This document shows, one piece after another, positions 58,277-64,000 of a stretch of 64,000 nt of DNA. Both the position numbers and the translations under genes were made by a program. Origin of the DNA: Amborella trichopoda (Eukaryota; Streptophyta; Magnoliopsida; Amborellales; Amborellaceae); NCBI RefSeq assembly GCF_000471905.2, contig NW_006500103.1, positions 687,534 through 751,533 on the forward strand, given 5' to 3'. The notes beneath the pieces were generated by a model, which saw only the letters and a program-made list of their open reading frames with translations, searched no databases and was not told the origin of the DNA. How positions within the stretch are numbered: position 1 is the stretch's first letter; every line of letters starts with the position of its first letter.

Positions 58277-58284
58277 TATATAAG
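58277..58284 (+). promoter_or_regulatory. Candidate TATA box of the PERK gene
   Basis: TATATAAG, about 148 bp upstream of the start codon, followed by TTCTCTCTCTGAG (58291-58303), a pyrimidine patch near a likely transcription start. Confidence 0.55.
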
Positions 58285-58424
58285 CTACATTTCTCTCTCT
58301 GAGTTTCATTCATATGTTTGGTGAATAATCAGGAGGAGTTGTTGCTTAAAGGCCGATACCAGGCGAGGGGAGGGGCTGGAAACGTTTTTTCCGGCTAGAT
58401 ATACAGCTGCCAGAACCCCTCACC

Positions 58425-61400
58425 ATGGCTTCGTCCCCGGTGACTGCTCCGCCCGCGGAGAACCCATCGACCCCGAGTCCCCCTTCACCTCTGGATGCTG
58501 GCGCCCCTCCGCCAAGCACCCCTCCAGGATTGGACACCCCCCCACCATCCACCGCCCCACCACCCACAACCCCTCCTCCAGTGGAGTCCACACCCCCTCC
58601 ATCACCTCCAAAATCTCCACCGCCATCTCCACCACCGCCTCCACCTCCAGAGAGCTCGAATCCTCCTCAGACCCAACCTGCACCTCCCCCTCCAGAGACT
58701 GGAAGACCTCCTCCTGGTAACACTGCAAGTCCGCCGCCACCTCCAAATGTTCCACCACCACCCCAGAGTCAGAGTCCTCCTTCGGGGTCCTCTGGATCAC
58801 TTGCACCCCCACCTCCACCTAAACACTCATCCAGGACCCCAAGTCCTCCTCCTCATACACCGAGCTCGCGTTCAAAGTCAAGCCCTCCGCCCCCGTCGGG
58901 TAGGTCGGACGAGAGGACAGCGCTGATTGCCGGGGTCGCTGCGGCGGGGCTACTGGCTTTGGTGATCCTTGGGTTGGTGGTCCTGTGTTGTAGGAAGAAG
59001 AAGAGGAGGCAAGATGATTCCATGCATTACTATGTAGGATCTGTACGTCCACCAAAAGGTCATGACTCCTTTTCTTTTTATTATTATTTTTTAAAATTTC
59101 TTGAAATTTACCAGAGTGAACTATTTAACATATTATTACCTTGAGTAATTTGATAAATTTTAAAACCTATTTTGATGTGTCATTTTATATGGGCTATTTA
59201 ATATTTGATCAATGATGGGTAATTTGAAGTTTGATTAAAAATATGAGTTAGATGTTCAATAATTCAAATCTTTGGTATAGTTCGATAAATTTACTCTTTT
59301 TTATGGGCTAACAATATATGATGCAAAATTGATTTACATGTATGGTTATGTAAAATTGAGTCCACATATAAGACTACGTACTTTCTTATTTTTTATAGGT
59401 TATACAAGACTTATTTTTTTAAAAGAAAGGATACAATGAGATCATTTACCTTTAGTACACGGCGGTCACAATTAATTTTCACCATTGGATGGAAAATTTG
59501 GTGGATGCAATTTATTTAATTGACTAAGCGTAAAGTTCAAAAAAAAATTTCTTGAATTTTATGACACACCCAAACTATCAAATTTTTTTATAATTCAAAG
59601 TAATAGTGAGTACCAAAAGTAAATAGTTTCATTATGTACAGTTTATTTATTTATTTATTTGGTAGATAACAAGCTTATGTGCATCAAGGCTTGGATTCTA
59701 GTGTTGTGATCTTTTCTTACCCCTAAGATGGTGAACCCCTAGGGTAGTAGTGGTTTTATAAACCTTAATGTGCACTCCACAATTAATATGCACAAATCCG
59801 TGCCTACAGTTTTTTTCTTTTGAAAATCTAGGGAAAAGTTGAGGGTTGACAAATTTATACATTCGAACAAGCCTCAAACAGTACTCACAAAATTCTTCTA
59901 AACCAATGTTCAAAAACACGGGCGAGCCAACTCGGACTCCCTACCTTGGTGAGGCCCACCCAACTCGGGGATCTTAGAAAAGTTCATAAAAATTTTAGAC
60001 AAATCAAGAATTCATTTGTAATATGTTTTCTATCATTTTGACAAAGATTGAAAAGTTTATTCACTATTTTTTTAACCTCATTTAGATGTGTTTTGTTTAA
60101 GGGGTGCGGTTTGTATAGAGCTAAGGCTCTAAACAATCAAAATAAAGCCCACTCATGACCTTTCAAATAGTGTCGAGAAATGTGGTTTCAATATTGAAAA
60201 TCTTTGTGATAGCCTTAAAATATATTTTCACATCTAATTATAAAATTTAAAATTTTAAAAATAGTGTAGACCGAATAGATATATTTCCAAAACTTGAAAT
60301 CCAATTTTTTCGCATGTCTATGTTTCTTGATGTCGAGATGATGAATTTAAAGATATTTGAGCATCAAAACAACTTCTTCTAGTGAAATTTTTGAGGTAGG
60401 CCCTAAGTTGATTGTTTAGAGCCTAGGCTCTATATAAACTTTTTTTTTTGTTTAATTTTAATTTAAAAATATTTTTTTTATATATATTTTTTTATTTTAT
60501 AACACTTTTTGGCTGGGCCAGGACCCTACGGGACTCGCCTAGTAACTCGGACTCGGGAATGGGCCAAGTCATATCTTTATTCATGGTTTTGAACGCTGTT
60601 CTAAACTCTACCGCATGCTCTTGCTAGCAGGTGATTACTATAGCAGTGGGCCGAATTGGCACAACCATGGGTCCGCCCCACCAAACGACCGCATCGTAAA
60701 AATGGGCCCTGGAGGTGGCCCACCCCTTCCTCCGCCCCCAGGCGGCGGTGGTGGTGGCGGAGGCTGGCTCGCCCCTCCACCTCCCCCCCCTCTCATGAGC
60801 AGCAGCGATATGAGCAGCTCCAACTACTCGGGCCCCCGCCAGAGCCCCCTCCCGCCTCCATCTCCTAACATGGCGCTCGGTTTCACAAAGAGCACCTTCA
60901 CATATGAGGAATTGGCAGCAGCAACAAATGGGTTTTCGCAGTCGAACCTGTTGGGGCAGGGAGGGTTTGGATATGTACACAAGGGTGTGTTGCCCAGTGG
61001 GAAACAGATAGCAGTGAAGCAGTTGAAGGCGGGGAGCGGGCAGGGTGAGAGGGAGTTCCAGGCCGAGGTGGAGATCATTAGCAGGGTGCACCACAGGCAC
61101 TTAGTCTCGCTGGTTGGGTACTGTATTGCCGGTGGGCAAAGGATGCTGGTGTACGAGTTTGTGGAAAATAACACGCTCGAGCACCATCTGCATGGTAAGG
61201 AGATAGAGAGAGAGGATCTTTCTTGAGTGGAGACAAAAGGGTGAGAGGTAGGGTTGGCAACGGTCAGGTTCGTCTAGATCTGGATCTGAACACTATTTGG
61301 GTCTAGGTTTTGGACCCCGATAGAACTTTTTGGGCTCAAAATTTGGACCCATACTCAGACCGGAGCTTCGGTCTATCTGTCGGGTCCCGGGTTTGGTCGA

Positions 61401-63802
61401 TTCCATTACCACTTTATGACTATGAGTTTTTTTCCCCCCTTTTTTTTTAACCATCATATACCCATATTAGTGGTAACATTTATAGTATTGCAATTGGAAA
61501 TTCTTAAAAAACAAATGTATTAGCGACATTTATGTATATTCACATATAATATTATTCGGGTTGGGTCCGACTTAAGCCAAACCCAAATAATATTCAGGTG
61601 TAGGTTTTGGATTTGGACTCAACTTTTTGAGTACAAAATTTTGATCTATACCCAGACTTAAGGTCGGATCTACCTGGTCAGGTCCATTGTCAATCCCAAT
61701 GAGAACTAGGTTTCCTATTGAAGTTTTGAGAGAGTTGTATTTGTGGATTGGAGAGAGGGAGAGAAGTACAACATACGGACTGGCTTCTCCTCTGTGTGAG
61801 AGAAAGGAGAGAGAGAGAGGGGATTGCTTTTTCATTTGTTCTAATTGCACAAGGTCTAGGGCTTTTCTTTATTATTTTTAAAACTAAATAATAGTCCACG
61901 AATCCTTCCAACTTGACAATATAAAACGTTTTCATTTTTGCTGCCAATACAGGAAAGGGTCGCCCTACTATGGATTTCCCAACAAGGATGAAGATTGCAT
62001 TGGGATCAGCCAAGGGGCTGGCCTACCTTCATGAAGATTGTAAGTCATCATTCTTTGTAAAACATTATTTTAATACATAAAAATAAATGTGAGGGAGTGC
62101 ACAATAATGTTTTACATTAATTATGACATAAAAATACATCTAACGTTAGCTTATAATATTATTCTTAGCTCACTCTCAATTATCGGATCGAGATGGGATT
62201 GTTGTGGCACTTTAGGGATGTATTAAGTATATACATTTTCATATAGCATGAAAAAGTATGAATATATATCGGGACAATATACTATGAAATTATTTATTTT
62301 TGGTACAAAGAGGTCACAATCACCGATAATTGTTAGATGTGAAGTATGACAATTTAAGGTTTACTATAAAGTTAAAAAAAATTTCTTTTAGACTTTGAGT
62401 GTGGTCAATGGGACTCCCACAACCATTTAATTTCACATGTAATAACCAAGGTTGATATTGGCTCCTTTGTAACAATGATAAATGGTTTTTATTGTACCCT
62501 TCCTATTTGTGGATATTATCATATGTAATTTATAGATTAAGATTCTATATTATAAGATTGTTTACCTTTATTCATGCTCACAATTACCTTTAGTAGTCAA
62601 ATCAAACAGCTAACAATGTCTCATTTTGTTCTAAAAAAATTTTGAGCCAAATTTTATTGGATATTGAGCATAACACACTTCTAACAGAGATTTCACTTTT
62701 GGGGGCTAATGACCTACTCATACCAAAAATAAATATTTAACTTTATACAATTTAAAATTATTATGTGTGATTATTCTTGTTTGCAGGCCATCCTCGTATT
62801 ATCCATCGTGATATCAAGACAGCTAACATTCTCCTTGACTACAAGTTTGAGGCCATGGTAAGATTTGACCACTTGACATAGCATCAAAATCAAAGAAGAC
62901 TACTACAAAAACAAAAAAATAATACTGGTTCAAAGCACTAAATGCAATAAACCAATGCAAAGTTTACAAATGATTATAGGGTGAGGTTTTGTATATGGTG
63001 CTCATGTTATGTTATATTTATAAGACACGCCCTTAAATTTTGCCAGAAGATATAGTTCTAGTGTTAGAAAGCTTACGATGACTTGAGAATTTATGTTCAA
63101 CTATAATGATGAAAATTAAAATTTAAGAAATGGTGAAGATTGAGCAGAAGTATGAATGCTTGAAAATGGAGAGTCTGGATCATTTGTTACAAAATGTATT
63201 ATTTTTAGGATTTAAAGTATTTTTTTTTATATTCTGACATCTCAAGGTCGAGATGGTCAATTAGAAGAATTTATAACTTTGAAACATTCTCTACTGGATT
63301 TTTTAAGTGTACTTTACTTCTAGTACAAGGTTGCAACCTTACATAAACTTTTTAATAATTACAAGCCCTGCTAAAATTATGACATTTGTCAAATTTTAGT
63401 GCAAATAGGTCACAATCATTTTTTGCTAAAATTATGACATTTGTCAAATTTTAGTGCAAATAGGTCACAATCATTTTTTACTGTCACACGTAAATTTGAG
63501 TGATTTAGCGTGCCATTGACTAATTATCATAGATTTTTTCCTTTCTTTTCGACTGTGTAAAAAGTGACACACCTTAACTCTCAAATGTCACATTAACAAC
63601 TTTTGATTGTTTGTGACTTTTGTATTGCAAAGCATAAAATATTTAAGTTGACAACGATAATCGTAGGTAAGATTTAATGGTTGCTAAGAATTTCAGATGT
63701 AATTTACATGGTTTTCTTTCTTAAGGTTGCTGATTTTGGGCTCGCCAAGCTGTCCTCTGATAACTACACTCATGTTTCAACACGTGTCATGGGAACTTTC
63801 GG
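58425..63802 (+). CDS. PERK: Proline-rich extensin-like receptor kinase (PERK family), 5' part
   Basis: PERKs are plasma-membrane Ser/Thr kinases with an extensin-like outer domain, linked to cell-wall sensing. Exons in the window: 58425-59058, 60631-61194, 61953-62039, 62787-62857, 63726-63802; phases agree and give 477 complete codons. The next donor, GG/GTTAGT, shows that the gene continues past the right edge. Residues 1-160 are Pro/Ser-rich without an obvious cleaved signal peptide, as usual in PERKs. A transmembrane helix lies at about 166-189, followed by CCRKKKRR. A second Pro/Gly-rich segment occupies about 236-292. The kinase starts near 300 with [17 protein letters not shown]. Key residues are present: GQGGFG loop (320-325), IAVK Lys341, HRD 435-437, DFG 455-457, then STRVMGTFG. 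The kinase is closest by eye to PERK1/PERK5-type members; the exact paralogue is not certain. Start context is CACCATGGCT. Confidence 0.93.
59904..60598. mobile_element. hAT-like element with ACTCGG-type ends in PERK intron 1
   Basis: A 695-bp element with a perfect 8-bp duplication TTCTAAAC (59896-59903 and 60599-60606). Ends are CAATGTTCAAAAACACG and, read inward, CAGCGTTCAAAACCATG. Subterminal words include GGGCGAG, AACTCGGACTCC and CCTAGTAACTCGGACTCGGG, like copies A and B in U1-70K. It holds another TIR element nested at 60102-60441 and lies only 32 bp from the exon 2 acceptor. Confidence 0.85.
60102..60441. mobile_element. Nested MITE inside the PERK-intron hAT element
   Basis: The left arm GTTTGTATAGAGCTAAGGC, TCTAAACAATCAA pairs with the right arm read inward GTTTATATAGAGCCTAGGC, TCTAAACAATCAA. 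Same end type as 26702-27070. Confidence 0.7.
61249..61698. mobile_element. hAT-like MITE with GGTCC/GGATC words in PERK intron 2
   Basis: A 450-bp element, 54 bp after the exon 2 donor. Ends are TAGGGTTGGCAACGG and, read inward, TGGGATTGACAATGG. Flanks GTGAGAGG and ATGAGAAC match in 5 of 8 bases. Subterminal words are GATCTGGATCTG, GGGTCCCGGG and GGGTTGGGTCCGAC. It is related in layout to 56618-57078. Confidence 0.65.
62979..63350. mobile_element. Possible MITE in PERK intron 4
   Basis: The left end TAGGGTGAGGTTTTGTATATGG is shared with an end at 7468-7441 on the minus strand (TAGGGTGAGGTTTGTATAAG). The right end near 63350, read inward, is AAGTTTATGTAAGGTTGCAACC. The interior is AT-rich. 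Limits are approximate. Confidence 0.45.
63371..63480. repeat. 55-bp perfect tandem duplication in PERK intron 4
   Basis: CTAAAATTATGACATTTGTC begins at 63371 and 63426; both copies end in GGTCACAATCATTTTTT. They are identical except at the last position. Confidence 0.9.
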
Positions 63803-63966
63803 GTTAGTTGTACATTTCTCATTTCATGATTTTAATTTTTAAAAAGAAATTATAATTTTGACCTTCTTTAAAATTGGAAATTGGAAACTGTAAACTCGGA
63901 CGAGCTCACTATTAAAACTTGACCTTTTGTAATTGTATCCTCCTTAGAAAAGGAAATTGATTTGGT

Positions 63967-64000
63967 TAGGGCCGGCAATGGGTAAGGTTTGGGCAGGGCC
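63967..64000. mobile_element. Left end of another hAT-like MITE, cut by the window edge
   Basis: TAGGGCCGGCAATGGGTAAG matches the TAGGGNTGGCAANGG ends of 56396 and 61249. The remainder is outside the window. Confidence 0.5.

Noticed and set aside
58420..59055. Long frames antisense and in alternative frames over PERK exon 1
   Set aside because: Shadows of the CC-rich proline codons.
60624..61174. Frames antisense to PERK exon 2
   Set aside because: Exon 2 encodes unmistakable kinase motifs on the + strand in phase with its neighbours.

Overview
This is nuclear genomic DNA from a flowering plant. Four spliced genes with plant-type orthologues lie in a matrix of plant transposons. Introns are AT-rich with GT-AG borders and several are very long, one exceeding 10 kb. 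hAT-type elements are unusually abundant. Species cannot be named from this window; long introns plus many hAT elements would fit an early-diverging eudicot such as sacred lotus, but that is a guess. Two runs of N (38745-38831 and 52468-52848) mark assembly gaps.

Layout. 1-1505: right end of a decayed hAT transposon carrying three tandem BED zinc-finger units. 3017-4278 (+): the last three exons of the heterotrimeric G-protein beta subunit (AGB1); the 5' exons are not in the window. 26256-7864 (-): complete U1 snRNP 70 kDa protein gene (U1-70K), ten coding exons and 458 codons over 18.4 kb. Its intron 8 holds three hAT elements. Its 10.3 kb intron 3 holds a decayed Ty3/Gypsy element split by two inverted copies of one hAT family, other retroelement pieces, SINE-like insertions and a 180-bp tandem array. 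26257-40439: intergenic, dominated by a Ty1/Copia element (28526-35380) with both LTRs and a perfect 5-bp target duplication. 40440-52286 (+): complete gamma-COP gene, 18 coding exons and 887 codons. 53740-54475 (-): LINE reverse transcriptase remnant. 58425-63802 (+): proline-rich receptor-like kinase of the PERK family, first five coding exons, running off the right edge.

The genes do not form a functional cluster: they serve G-protein signalling, pre-mRNA splicing, Golgi-ER vesicle coats and cell-wall/plasma-membrane sensing. AGB1 and U1-70K converge; U1-70K and gamma-COP diverge across about 14 kb of transposon-rich DNA.

The most unusual material is the set of hAT-like non-autonomous elements. 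Several have clean 8-bp target duplications and ends of the form CANTGTTTNAAAA. Each family has its own repeated word just inside the ends (CGCCTAGGCG, ACTCGGCCGAGT, GGATCC, GGGTCCAGGTC). One family carries three tRNA-like modules with RNA polymerase III B-box matches. All exon borders and motifs were read by eye; no alignment or database search was run.
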